Assembly (NCBI GenBank): GCA_001029295.1
Contig: LDXJ01000060.1
Span: 124,127-188,126 of the forward strand
Length of the DNA: 64,000 nucleotides
Direction: 5' to 3'
Source: Peptococcaceae bacterium CEB3
GTDB lineage: Bacteria > Bacillota > Desulfitobacteriia > Desulfitobacteriales > Desulfitobacteriaceae
The notes beneath the pieces are model-generated. The model ran no database searches, was not told where the DNA came from, and was given only the letters and a program-made list of their open reading frames with translations. Made by a program: the position numbers and the translations under genes. Shown piece by piece: positions 42,476 to 50,971 of this stretch. Positions within the stretch are counted from its first letter, which is position 1. Each line of letters opens with the position of its first letter.

Positions 42476-42667
42476 GCGGGAGGACAGAAGGAGGAGGTCA
42501 GAAGCTTTCGGCTGTCTTTCTAACGAGGGAAGCGGGGGGCATAAAACATGCGCGGGGTGGGTAACGCTTCTCGATTCGACTTTGTGGTGTTTAAGCGAGA
42601 CGTAAATTGAGCATATTATCTTTGGTGACAATTGTTCGTAAGAACACAAATCGAGGTGCATAAAACG

Positions 42668-42823
42668 ATGCTGGAAAAATGCCGCTCATGTGGATTTGAG
42701 CACGAAGATCTGAACTCAGTCGTCTTTCGCCGCAACCAAGTGTCCAATCGGGTGCTTCCCTACTGCGGGCACTGCTTGCGCAGGCTCTATCAGGTGCCGT
42801 ACCGTCCGGAACGGGAAGTGTGA
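42668..42823 (+). CDS. Small zinc-ribbon protein
   Basis: 51 aa from ATG 42668 with GAGGTG ten bases upstream. Two CxxC pairs (CRSCG near the start, CGHC near residue 35) predict one zinc site. The family is not recognised. A short inverted repeat, TGTTCgtaaGAACA, sits 20-35 bp before the start and may be an operator. The remainder of the 192-bp gap after the CoxE-like gene shows nothing clear. Confidence 0.6.
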   Translation: MLEKCRSCGFEHEDLNSVVFRRNQVSNRVLPYCGHCLRRLYQVPYRPEREV

Positions 42824-42833
42824 TTATTTCATC

Positions 42834-42863
42834 TTGCCTTCCGCCTTTCTTTTGTGTTATAGT
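42834..42863 (+). promoter_or_regulatory. Promoter of the ferredoxin gene
   Basis: TTGCCT (42834-42839), an 18-bp spacer and TATAGT (42858-42863) lie 35 bp ahead of the ferredoxin start codon. Confidence 0.7.
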
Positions 42864-42897
42864 GGCCTTAATTGAGGGGAAGGGGAGGTAGAAAAAG

Positions 42898-43074
42898 ATG
42901 GCTTTTGTGATTACGGACGAGTGTATTGCTTGTGGCTCATGCGCGGCGGAGTGCCCTTCGGAGGCTATCAGTGAGGGTGACGATAAGTATGTCATCAATG
43001 CCGAGCTGTGTACGGAGTGCGGTACATGTGCTGAGGTCTGCCCGACGGGTGCGCCGGTGAAGTCTGAGTCTTAA
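42898..43074 (+). CDS. 2[4Fe-4S] ferredoxin
   Basis: 58 aa, a clostridial-type ferredoxin. It has two CxxCxxCxxxCP motifs (CIACGSCAAECP and CTECGTCAEVCP) with the usual 2-fold symmetry and an acidic surface. It is a low-potential electron carrier for CO dehydrogenase, hydrogenase, pyruvate oxidoreductase and similar enzymes. ATG 42898 follows GGGGAAGGGGAGGT. It has its own promoter and a strong terminator downstream at 43225. The 150 bp between stop and terminator hold no gene. Confidence 0.96.
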   Translation: MAFVITDECIACGSCAAECPSEAISEGDDKYVINAELCTECGTCAEVCPTGAPVKSES

Positions 43075-43224
43075 GGGGTCTGGGTATCGAGGAGTCCGAG
43101 TCTCATCCATTTCACGCCTCTAGAGGCCGGGGGACTTCTCGTAAGTCATGTTAAAGAGCCAGTCGACCGGGTTGGTCTCAATTGATCAGGTTGCTTGTGT
43201 CGGCGACGAGTTTAAGGACTTCCG

Positions 43225-43253
43225 GAGGAGAGCGAGAGCTCTCCTCTTTTTTT
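43225..43253 (+). terminator. Intrinsic terminator downstream of the ferredoxin gene
   Basis: GAGGAGAGC (43225-43233) and GCTCTCCTC (43238-43246) form a perfect 9-bp stem with a GAGA loop and seven T. Confidence 0.95.
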
Positions 43254-43319
43254 CTTTGTCTTAGGTTCCTAGGTGCGGCGGATACACTCAACCGATTGCC
43301 CGCTTGAGTGATCACGGTC

Positions 43320-43357
43320 TTGACAGAAGCTGCGCTTTAGTCTAAAATTAAACTAAA
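43320..43357 (+). promoter_or_regulatory. perR promoter with overlapping operator palindrome
   Basis: TTGACA (43320-43325), 17 bp and TAAAAT (43343-43348) form a near-consensus promoter. An AT-rich interrupted palindrome (43336-43357, outer arms TTTAGT and ACTAAA) covers the -10. Its composition and size resemble Fur-family boxes, so autorepression by PerR is likely. Confidence 0.75.
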
Positions 43358-43435
43358 AATAATTGCAAAGTAATAGGTGTGATATGCCCTGGTGAAGCAG
43401 GAGCTCGAGGCAATTTTACGGGCCCGTCGACATTA

Positions 43436-43528
43436 GAGATGGGACATGGTTGCTGCGAGAATATTGTTGTGAAGAAAGAGATAGGGACATGATTTTCTGC
43501 GAGAGTATCGTGGTGGAACCAGAGAGAT
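43436..43528 (+). repeat. Imperfect 42-46-bp tandem repeat in the perR leader
   Basis: Two diverged copies begin GAGATGGGACATG (43436) and GAGATAGGGACATG (43478). Both contain CTGCGAGARTATYGTKGTG, and a third GAGAT starts at 43524. They fill the 200-nt untranslated leader between promoter and start codon. Confidence 0.7.
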
Positions 43529-43560
43529 GAGTTCCGCACGTTGATAAAGGGGACGAGGAC

Positions 43561-43989
43561 TTGGATGCGGTTGAACTTTTACGGCAGCTGAAAGGCAAAG
43601 GAGTTCGTTTCACACCGCAGCGGCAGGCGATTTTGGAATTTCTGCTTGAGACCAAATCGCATCCGACGGCGGAAGAGATCTTTCAACATGTGAAGGCGAA
43701 GTTTCCGGGCGTCAGTCTGGGGACCATTTACAACACCCTCAATATGCTGAAGGAACACCAGCATGTTCTGGAATTGTCGTATGGGGACATGTCCAGCCGT
43801 TTTGACGGTAACCCCGAGAATCACTATCATGTGGTCTGCTCGAATTGCGGTAAAGTGGTCGATTATGACCGGCCTCTGCTGCATCTGGAGAAAGAGGCGT
43901 CCGATGCTACCGGTTTCAGGGTTGACGGTCACCGGTTGGAGTTCTATGGTCTCTGTCCGGACTGCCGGAAACGCGAGCCGATGCATTGA
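43561..43989 (+). CDS. perR: Peroxide/iron-responsive regulator PerR (Fur family)
   Basis: 142 aa from TTG 43561 (AAAGGGGACGAGG upstream). The N-terminal winged helix (GVRFTPQRQAILEFLLE, VSLGTIYNTLNMLKE) precedes the dimer domain. Structural zinc cysteines C93/C96 and C132/C135 are present. H88, H90 and an Asp at 103 (VVDYD) match the PerR sensing site, where Fur has Glu. It represses oxidative-stress genes using Fe/Mn. The upstream palindrome suggests autoregulation. Confidence 0.9.
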   Translation: MDAVELLRQLKGKGVRFTPQRQAILEFLLETKSHPTAEEIFQHVKAKFPGVSLGTIYNTLNMLKEHQHVLELSYGDMSSRFDGNPENHYHVVCSNCGKVVDYDRPLLHLEKEASDATGFRVDGHRLEFYGLCPDCRKREPMH

Positions 43990-44015
43990 TGCATTGTGGA
44001 AGGTCAGGCAAACTG

Positions 44016-44050
44016 AGCTCCGCCCGAGAAACGCCGGACGGGGCTTTTTT
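44016..44050 (+). terminator. Terminator after perR
   Basis: AGCTCCG (44016-44022) pairs with CGGGGCT (44039-44045), with one G-U pair, and is followed by TTTTTT. Confidence 0.75.
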
Positions 44051-44199
44051 GGTTGCCCGCAAATTCGCTTGGCAAGAGGTTTTTCAGCGGCGGAGAACAA
44101 AAATGATCGCGGAAAAAGGTTTTTTGCGGGTGGGAAGCGAAAATAGTAAAATGGACAGCAGACCGCTTTGCCTACTAAGTTTAAGAGAGGAAACCCGGA

Positions 44200-46380
44200 A
44201 TGTTTAACCGGCGGGCAGCCATTGTTCTCGTGCTCTTAGTTTTGAGCCTCAGTGTTTTGTTTGTGAGCTGGCAGTCTTCACTTAGTCAGGGCCTGCCGGC
44301 CGGTAAGGATATCGTGAGTGCCCAGCGTTGGCAGATTTCCTTGGCGGGGGGCTGGGATAAATTCTCCTCTGTGCGCGCGGCGTGGACGGGGGAAATCGGA
44401 GCGCAGCCGCCAAAGTCCAAGTTCGGCTTTCTTACGCGCGAGGAACCGTTTTACCTGCCGTCAGGGACGGAGTTTGCCGTGGCGGCCCGTAAGTTCCGTA
44501 TACCGAACGAATGGAGTGCCCGTACGATGCAGTTGGTTCTCGGCGGAGTGGACGGGCGGGTGCGGGTTTACCTCAACGGAATTGACAGTGCGCACAAAGT
44601 CGGAGAGTTCGAAGGTCTGGGCGGGACGACCCGGGTGGCTATTCCGGCGGGAGCTTTTCGCTACGGAACGGACAATGTCCTGATTCTTCGGCTTTCCGCC
44701 GGAGTCGGGCAGCGTTCGGTTCTCTTTGGTTCCGGCTGGCCGGCGGCCGGAACGATCACGGGGGAACTCGCTCTGGAAGCGGTCACCGCGACCTCGCTGG
44801 GGAAGCCTCGGGTCACAGTGGCCTGGCAGGGGAGCAGCGCTCAGGTGACAGTTCAAGCCGACCTCCGGCATCACGGTTTGATGGAAGAAGGTCCGTGGAC
44901 CGTTTCCGCCGTTCTGTCGGACGGTTCGGCCGGGGTGGCGCGGGCTTCGCAAGTTGTCCGGCCGGGCGGAGGGGAAAGAGAGAGCGTGACCTTCCACCTG
45001 GCGGTGGCCGGGGCGCGGCCATGGAGTCCCAAAACCCCTTTTCTCTATCAACTTCATCTTACGGTGGCTAATCCGGCGGGGGATCAGGATGATTTGGCAT
45101 TCCCGGTCGGCCTGCGCTCCCTCAGTCTGGCCGGCGGCAAGTTTGTCTTGAACGGTCAGCCCTTGGCTATTCACGGGGCAGCCCTGGACCCAGCTGAGGA
45201 AAGAGAGATCCGCCGGACGGGCCGGATTGCCGCGTTTCTCCAAGAAGAGCGCCGGCAGGGAGTGAACCTCATTTATTTTGTGGGTTCTGTTCCGGATCCC
45301 CTCTGGCTGCAGGCAGCCGATCAGGCGGGCATAGGGGTTTGGGGGGAATGGCCGGTGGCCTTGACGCCCGCGGCGCGCCTACCGAACCCGAGCATTTTCA
45401 GCGCGCTGGCGGAGAATTATCACCCATCCCTGTGGGCTTGGACGGTGGGTAAGAGGCTGGATCCCGCGGCACCCCTGGCCGGATATTTCAGCTTGGCCAA
45501 ACAGGCGGCGGCCCCGAGCCTGGCTTTCGCGGTGCGCGCAAATCCGCGGCCGTTATGGGGTGTTCCTTCGGATCAGGCACCGGTTATTGAGGGGGGGACT
45601 TTGCAGGGCCCTTGGGGCCGGGTGGTACCGCTGGCGGCCTCGGCGGCCGGGACGGGGAAAGAAGTATCCCCTGCCACCGGTTCTCAGGGGCAAGGCACAA
45701 ACGGTGGGAAGGTCTGGCCGGGGCGGGGGTTTGCCTTCGGCTGGGGCTTCCTCATCCTCTATGTTACTTTGATGGACCTGCGCAGCGCGACTTGGCTGTA
45801 TAAAGAGATTGATGAGAAAAAGCCGAAGCGGCGGCTGCGCCAGGCTTGGTTTTGGCAGGGTCTGTCGATCTGGGTCAGGGCCGGAACCCTCAGTGCCATC
45901 CTGACAGCGGGGATTTTCCGGCTTCCGAGCGGACTCGGTTTTTGGTTTCCGGACCTGTGGCCAGGCGCGATGGTCTTGCAGAGGCAGAACCCGTGGCTTA
46001 TCTGGCTTGCCTTGGGGCTTGCAATTGTGCTCCTGCGCTTGCTCCAGACCGGGTTGGCGGCTCCCCGGCTGCCGGGTTCACCCCATCCTTACGGGGTGGC
46101 TTTGTGGTTGGAGCAACGCTATCGCTGGTTCATCATACCCGGTGTGTTTTGGGCGGGGGTGGCCTGGGGATGGCCCTGGTGGACTTCCCTGGCGGCTTAT
46201 GCCGGGCTGAGTTTCCTGGTCCTGCCCTGGCGCCGACGGGACGTTCACCGGATTGGGGGGAAATACCGGGTGCTCCTCTACATCCCGCTTTTGCTGACAC
46301 TTCTGGCTTTCATTTGGCTTTGCCTGCGTTGGCCGGATGTGGCTTTTCTCTGGCACTTGGGAAGCATCGTTCCGGGGTAA
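44200..46380 (+). CDS. Membrane protein with glycoside hydrolase family 2-like domains
   Basis: 726 aa, not matched to a named protein. It has an N-terminal membrane anchor or signal (residues 6-25). The next part is a GH2-like sugar-binding beta-sandwich (about 70-170, MQLVLGGVDGRVRVYLNGID) and an Ig-like domain (180-290). A shortened TIM-barrel-like part follows (300-470, RRQGVNLIYFVGSVPDPLWL, QAADQAGIGVWGEWP). The end is a polytopic region with about six helices from residue 509. I cannot find convincing catalytic Glu motifs after the barrel start, so it may bind glycans and not cut them. ATG 44200 has AGAGAGGAAA upstream. Confidence 0.65.
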   Translation: MFNRRAAIVLVLLVLSLSVLFVSWQSSLSQGLPAGKDIVSAQRWQISLAGGWDKFSSVRAAWTGEIGAQPPKSKFGFLTREEPFYLPSGTEFAVAARKFRIPNEWSARTMQLVLGGVDGRVRVYLNGIDSAHKVGEFEGLGGTTRVAIPAGAFRYGTDNVLILRLSAGVGQRSVLFGSGWPAAGTITGELALEAVTATSLGKPRVTVAWQGSSAQVTVQADLRHHGLMEEGPWTVSAVLSDGSAGVARASQVVRPGGGERESVTFHLAVAGARPWSPKTPFLYQLHLTVANPAGDQDDLAFPVGLRSLSLAGGKFVLNGQPLAIHGAALDPAEEREIRRTGRIAAFLQEERRQGVNLIYFVGSVPDPLWLQAADQAGIGVWGEWPVALTPAARLPNPSIFSALAENYHPSLWAWTVGKRLDPAAPLAGYFSLAKQAAAPSLAFAVRANPRPLWGVPSDQAPVIEGGTLQGPWGRVVPLAASAAGTGKEVSPATGSQGQGTNGGKVWPGRGFAFGWGFLILYVTLMDLRSATWLYKEIDEKKPKRRLRQAWFWQGLSIWVRAGTLSAILTAGIFRLPSGLGFWFPDLWPGAMVLQRQNPWLIWLALGLAIVLLRLLQTGLAAPRLPGSPHPYGVALWLEQRYRWFIIPGVFWAGVAWGWPWWTSLAAYAGLSFLVLPWRRRDVHRIGGKYRVLLYIPLLLTLLAFIWLCLRWPDVAFLWHLGSIVPG

Positions 46381-46603
46381 TGAAAGAGCATAGCCGCGTG
46401 ACCCCAGGGTTCAGCCTGGTTTCAGCCATGGGGAGGTTGAGAAGGATGATGCGCGAAATCATTACACGGCCGCGCTTGTCTCGTTAACGGAACCGAGAAC
46501 GATGAGAACTTTTGGGGGCGGACGGAAGCGTGGGCCGGCGGAATTTCGCGGAGTAAGCGGGCCGGCAAGGTGGGATGATACGAGAAAAAGGGAGGCGGAA
46601 ACA

Positions 46604-47764
46604 GTGGAGGAAAAGAATGAGCAGAGGCGAGGGCAAAAGTTCGAAGACGTTGAGACGCGGGGAGCCGGAACGCAGTTCGCTGCGAGATTTCGGCCAGGGT
46701 TTTTGGCGACCGGTGTGGGAAGCGTGCCTTTTGTCCGGGCCGAAGAAGCCCTGCGACTCATCTGGCAGAGCGTTCCCCGGGCGCCCCACTGGCCGCAGCT
46801 GCCGAAAATGGGTGCGGAGAGCGCCTTTGTCGGGCAGTATTTGCGCGCTCTGATCGAGACCGGCGTCATGGAAGATTACGCCCGGCCCAGGTTCCGGGCT
46901 GAGGCGGGGGATTGGGCGGAACGGATGGCGCGCTTTTATGAGCTGTACTTGGCAGCGGAGGCGGGCGATGACGCCGCCTTGGAGCATTTCGGCTTCTCCG
47001 GTGTGGGGGGCGAAGGACTCGAAAGTTTCTGCCGGGATATTGAAGAGCGTGGGACGCGGGAGGCGCTTATACTCAAAGGGCAGTTGAGCGGTCCCGTGAC
47101 CCTGGGCTTGCAGATCACGGATCAAAACCGCCGTGCCAGTTATTATGAGGACAGTCAGAGGGAGATGCTGGTTAAGTCCATTGCCATGCATGCCCGCTGG
47201 CAGACGCGACGCCTGAAGGCCTACGGGCTGCCGGTGCTGATGTCGGTAGACGATCCCGGGCTTTACGCGGTGGGGGCTTCGACTCACGTGACCTTAGACA
47301 AAAGCCGGATTATTGACGATCTGAACTCGATAGCCGGCGAAATCATCGGGCAGGGGGGGATTCCCGGAGCCCATGTCTGCGCGGGGATGGATTGGACGAT
47401 TCTTTTTGATTCCATGATTAAGGTGGTCAACTTCGATGCTTATGAGTACATGACAGGTATGCTGGTCTTAGCGGAGGAGCTTGAGCGTTTTCTGACCCGG
47501 GGGGGAGTGCTGGCCTGGGGGATTATCCCGACCGGCAGCGCCTTGAATCGGGAAAACCGCCTGACCCTGCGGCAGAGACTGGAGGACAATATCCTGGAGT
47601 TGGTGCGCCGGGGGGTGAACGAAGAACGCCTGCGGGCCCAGAGCCTGCTGACTCCGAGCTGTGGCACGGGGACCCTGAGTCCGGAGCAGGCAGAACAAAT
47701 CTACGGCTTGCTCAAAGAATTGGGAAAAGAATTATCAAAAGAGTTGCCTATTGGGGCAGATTAA
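46604..47764 (+). CDS. MetE/UROD-like methyltransferase family protein
   Basis: 386 aa from GTG 46604, placed five bases after GGGAGGCGG; ATG 46502 would add 34 charged residues. It begins with a TIM-barrel GVGSVPF motif, and LKGQLSGPVTLGLQI is in the middle. The zinc-ligand set of cobalamin-independent methionine synthases appears as HVCAGMDW and, 100 residues on, TPSCGTGTL. It probably transfers a methyl group to a thiol, but the methyl donor (folate or corrinoid protein) is unknown. It lacks the N-terminal half of full MetE. Confidence 0.8.
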   Translation: MEEKNEQRRGQKFEDVETRGAGTQFAARFRPGFLATGVGSVPFVRAEEALRLIWQSVPRAPHWPQLPKMGAESAFVGQYLRALIETGVMEDYARPRFRAEAGDWAERMARFYELYLAAEAGDDAALEHFGFSGVGGEGLESFCRDIEERGTREALILKGQLSGPVTLGLQITDQNRRASYYEDSQREMLVKSIAMHARWQTRRLKAYGLPVLMSVDDPGLYAVGASTHVTLDKSRIIDDLNSIAGEIIGQGGIPGAHVCAGMDWTILFDSMIKVVNFDAYEYMTGMLVLAEELERFLTRGGVLAWGIIPTGSALNRENRLTLRQRLEDNILELVRRGVNEERLRAQSLLTPSCGTGTLSPEQAEQIYGLLKELGKELSKELPIGAD

Positions 47765-47772
47765 GTTATAAT
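47744..47772 (+). promoter_or_regulatory. Promoter of the DUF1858 gene
   Basis: TTGCCT (47744-47749), a 17-bp spacer and a perfect TATAAT (47767-47772) overlap the end of the preceding methyltransferase gene. Confidence 0.75.
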
Positions 47773-47815
47773 AAAACCGACCAATTTAGTAAGCTTTGAG
47801 AAGGAGGGAACCGCA

Positions 47816-48022
47816 ATGATCAGCAAAGAAATGACCGTGGGACAGGTGTTGCGCTTATATCCGCAAACCGTTCAGATTTTCCTCGAACTGGGAATGCATT
47901 GTTTAGGCTGTCCGTCCTCCACGATGGAAAGCATCGAAGGGGCGGCACTTACCCATGGCCGCCGGGTGGATGACTTGGTGAAGCAGTTGAACGAGGCAGT
48001 CGAGCAAGCCGCCAAGGCTTGA
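47816..48022 (+). CDS. DUF1858 small protein
   Basis: 68 aa with the DUF1858 pattern MTVGQVLRLYPQTVQIFLEL followed by GMHCLGCPSSTMESI. The CxxC pair is conserved in this family, which occurs alone or fused to hybrid-cluster or ScdA-type proteins. Binding of a metal or a disulfide role is possible. AGAAGGAGG precedes ATG 47816, and it has its own promoter. Confidence 0.88.
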   Translation: MISKEMTVGQVLRLYPQTVQIFLELGMHCLGCPSSTMESIEGAALTHGRRVDDLVKQLNEAVEQAAKA

Positions 48023-48077
48023 AGGCTTGAAACCGCGCTCCGGGCCGGAAGACCGGTACGATGCGAATTGCCGCTAC

Positions 48078-48210
48078 TTAAGCTGGCAGAAGCTGACGGA
48101 GACTAACAGAAGCCGACAGAAACGGAAGCTGCCAGGAACGCAGACCGACAGAAACGGAAGTCGATAGAAACGGCGACCGACAGGAACAGAGATAGAAGCT
48201 GACAGAATTA
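48078..48210 (+). repeat. Degenerate purine-rich repeat block between DUF1858 and flgE
   Basis: CCGACAGAAACGGAAG occurs exactly at 48113-48128 and 48145-48160 (period 32 bp). Many shorter variants (AAGCTGACAGAA, GATAGAAACGG, GACAGGAACAG) surround it. There is no open frame of interest through it. The block ends at a terminator. Confidence 0.75.
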
Positions 48211-48215
48211 ACTGG

Positions 48216-48255
48216 AAGAAACAGCCGTACTCGCCAAGAGAACGGCTGTTTCTTT
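48216..48255 (+). terminator. Intrinsic terminator before the flgE promoter
   Basis: AAGAAACAGCCGT (48216-48228) pairs perfectly with ACGGCTGTTTCTT (48242-48254) over 13 bp, with a T-rich 3' side. It separates DUF1858 transcription from the flagellar promoter that follows 24 bp later. Confidence 0.9.
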
Positions 48256-48278
48256 ATGAAAGAAATTTCTGCCCGGCC

Positions 48279-48306
48279 TAAAGTTTAGGCCGAGTTTGGT
48301 CGATAT
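48279..48306 (+). promoter_or_regulatory. Sigma-28-type promoter of flgE
   Basis: The -35 is TAAA (48279-48282), the spacer 16 bp, and the -10 GTCGATAT (48299-48306). The extended -35 CTAAAGTTTAG, spacer length and flanking CCG match the promoter at 12731. The -35 is embedded in the inverted repeat GGCCTAAA-G-TTTAGGCC. The leader to the flgE start is about 120 nt. Confidence 0.82.
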
Positions 48307-48433
48307 ACATATTGACGTACATTCTGTGAAGATGGGGATGCTGTTTGTCGCCGTCGCTTTTGGAAGTTGTTAAAGACAAAGTAAGACAAAATAGACTACC
48401 ATACAACATGTGAATACGGGGAGGAAATGCCTT

Positions 48434-49711
48434 ATGATGCGGTCACTCTATTCCGCCGTTTCCGGGCTGAAGGCTCATCAGGTCATGATGGACACGATCG
48501 GAAACAACATCGCCAATGTCAACACTCCCGGCTTTAAAGCCAGCCGTGTCACCTTTGCCACGATGCTCAGCCAGACTATGAAAGGGTCGGCGGCACCGAC
48601 AGCCACCATGGGGGGTGCCAACGCGGCTCAGGTCGGTTTGGGCACCCAGGTCGGCGCGATTGACCAAATCATGAGCCAAGGCAGTGCGGAAAACACGGGC
48701 AAATGGTCGGACCTGATGGTTCAGGGAGAGGGTTTTTTTGTCTTGAATGATGCCGGTAAAACGGTTTACACGAGGGCCGGAAACTTTGGCACGGACAGCA
48801 ACGGGAACTTGGTGGATAACGCGACGGGGGCGTATGTCCTGGGCGTTCCTAATCAGACCCCGGTTACTCTGGACGGAACCGGGTCGGGTTGGACGACAAA
48901 CGGGACCGGGCAGCCGGTCTATACGGATAGCGCCTTAGTCGGGCAGCCTGACATAACTTTGGAAAACGGGGCGGGTCCGCTCACGAACGGGACGGATTAC
49001 AGCTTCGATTCGTCCACAGGTACCATAACCTTTCTCGGAACCGCACCCAGCCCTACGAATCAATACACCGTGGCGCCAGGTTTGACGATTGGCTCCACCG
49101 ATCCTGTCAACTGGGGAACCGATGCCAACGGCAATAACGTCTATCAAAGCGCCTCTTTAATCGGCGTGCCCGGAGTGAGCATAACAGACGCAACGACCGG
49201 GAAGGTCTTGCAGCCGGCCGCTTCCGTTTCCGCCATCGACAGCACTCATCCCTACTACTTTGATTCCGCTACCGGGACGATCAATGTTGGCCCTACGGCC
49301 CCGACCGATTCATGGGTTATTACAGCCCCGGGGGTCATCCGGATCCCACCCAACACCTATACCAGTCTGAATGTCGATCAGAACGGTAATGTCACGGGAA
49401 CGGACAGCTCCGGGACCATGGTCAATCTGGGTCAGGTCGATTTGGCGACTTTTCCGAATTCGGCCGGTCTGACGAATGTGGGTAATAACTACTATGTTCC
49501 TTCGAACAACTCCGGGGCGGCTGTCGCCGGTCCGCCCAATTCCGGTAACGCGGGTTCCATTATTTCGGGCGACCTGGAAATGTCCAATGTGGATTTGGGC
49601 CAGGAAATGACGAATATGATCGTGGCCCAGCGGGGCTTTGAAGCCAATTCACGCGTAATCACGGTGTCCGACAGCTTTTTGCAGACATTGGTCGATCTGA
49701 AACGTCAATAA
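48434..49711 (+). CDS. flgE: Flagellar hook protein FlgE
   Basis: 425 aa from ATG 48434 (GGGGAGGAA upstream); GTG 48410 adds eight residues. The N-terminus MRSLYSAVSGLKAHQVMMDT with NNIANVNTPGFKASRVTF and the C-terminus LEMSNVDLGQEMTNMIVAQR are the D0/D1 rod-hook signatures. The central about 200 residues are Gly/Thr/Asn-rich and include two similar blocks (TNGTDYSFDSSTGTITFLG and HPYYFDSATGTINVG), an internal duplication of the exposed domain. It is the hook subunit, encoded 31 kb from fliK and flgD. Confidence 0.93.
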   Translation: MMRSLYSAVSGLKAHQVMMDTIGNNIANVNTPGFKASRVTFATMLSQTMKGSAAPTATMGGANAAQVGLGTQVGAIDQIMSQGSAENTGKWSDLMVQGEGFFVLNDAGKTVYTRAGNFGTDSNGNLVDNATGAYVLGVPNQTPVTLDGTGSGWTTNGTGQPVYTDSALVGQPDITLENGAGPLTNGTDYSFDSSTGTITFLGTAPSPTNQYTVAPGLTIGSTDPVNWGTDANGNNVYQSASLIGVPGVSITDATTGKVLQPAASVSAIDSTHPYYFDSATGTINVGPTAPTDSWVITAPGVIRIPPNTYTSLNVDQNGNVTGTDSSGTMVNLGQVDLATFPNSAGLTNVGNNYYVPSNNSGAAVAGPPNSGNAGSIISGDLEMSNVDLGQEMTNMIVAQRGFEANSRVITVSDSFLQTLVDLKRQ

Positions 49712-49891
49712 TCCGGTGAGCTGTGTCTGCCCGAGTAGGAATGAGTTGAGCGGAATTCCCGGCCCAGGCGCGAAAGAGGGGAAGGTGGAGGCCTCTTAGC
49801 TTTGGGCAAGGGTTTGTTTCCGCTTGGGCGGCTCGAGCGTGTGGCGGGGCAGGGAACTTAACGGAGGAATTTTACTTGGGGGGCGAAGCAA

Positions 49892-50695
49892 ATGCAGATT
49901 CTGGGTACGGCAGCCTCCGGGTTGAGAGCACAGCAAATGTCTCTTGATCTGGTGGCTGACAATATGGCGAATGTCAATACCCCCGGCTACAAAGCGGCGC
50001 AGATGGATTTCGCCGAGACGATGGCCGCGCAAGCGGCAGGCGCTACCAGGCCCGGTTCGGTCAATGCCGGTGTGGGAACGGCAGCGGGGCAGGTGGGCCT
50101 GGGCGCGGGAGTGCTGGAGAGGGCGACGGGCAGAAACTTGGCTCAGGGCGACATTCACGCGACCGCGAACCCACTGGACCTGGCAATTGACGGAGCGGGC
50201 TATTTCCAAGTGGCTTTGCCCAACGGGCAGATTGCCTACACGCGGGCCGGAGCCTTTCGCCTAGATGCGAACAGGCAGATTGTGGATAGTCAGGGGCACC
50301 CGCTGGTGCCCGGAGTTACGCTTCCGTCGGGAAGCGGTGCGCCGACAGTGAGCGCGGATGGACAAATCAAGGTGACAGACCTTCAGGGCCGAGAGCAAAC
50401 GGTCGGCCGAATGGTGTTAGCAAACTTTCCCAATCCGGAAAGCATGCAGGACATAGGGAACAACCTGCTCTTGCCCCAAGCCAATACCGGGCCCGTTCAA
50501 ACAGGTCGCCCGGGTGCGATGTCCGGGAACACGGCTTTGGGTTTCATCCATGGCGGGGCCCTGGAACAGTCGAATGTAAGTCTGGCGGACACCATGGCGG
50601 ATTTGATCAAGGTGCAAAGGGCTTACCAGTTGAATGCCCGGATGGTGGAGGACGGGGATCAGATGTGGGCCATCGCCGACGCCATCAGGGCCTAA
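49892..50695 (+). CDS. flgG: Flagellar distal rod protein FlgG
   Basis: 267 aa with MQILGTAASGLRAQQMSLDL, DNMANVNTPGYKAAQMDF, DLAIDGAGYFQVALPNGQIA and the C-terminal GGALEQSNVSLADTMADLIK. Length and the GQIAYTRAGAF block suit FlgG better than FlgE, but FlgF cannot be excluded. It lies 180 bp after flgE and is probably in the same sigma-28 transcript. GGGGGG precedes ATG 49892. Confidence 0.88.
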   Translation: MQILGTAASGLRAQQMSLDLVADNMANVNTPGYKAAQMDFAETMAAQAAGATRPGSVNAGVGTAAGQVGLGAGVLERATGRNLAQGDIHATANPLDLAIDGAGYFQVALPNGQIAYTRAGAFRLDANRQIVDSQGHPLVPGVTLPSGSGAPTVSADGQIKVTDLQGREQTVGRMVLANFPNPESMQDIGNNLLLPQANTGPVQTGRPGAMSGNTALGFIHGGALEQSNVSLADTMADLIKVQRAYQLNARMVEDGDQMWAIADAIRA

Positions 50696-50971
50696 GTTCG
50701 CCTGAGGCCTATTATGTTGTCTGGGCGAGAGGGTCGTTTCAGGCAAGGGTTCGTTTAAGGCCGATTTCTGAGGCAAGCCGATCTCGGAAGTCGGCCACAG
50801 ATATTGCTCCCACTTGAGACCAGATTAGGGGTACGCCCGTATCGTTACGAGGAAGATTTGTCGAAGTGGGAGGTCGTTCGGACCGGTTTGAACCTTTGGC
50901 AGACTCTATCCCGGTTGGGTCTGTGTTGGAAGCAGAATTTGCGGATGTCGAGAGAGAGGAGTGGTTCCGGG

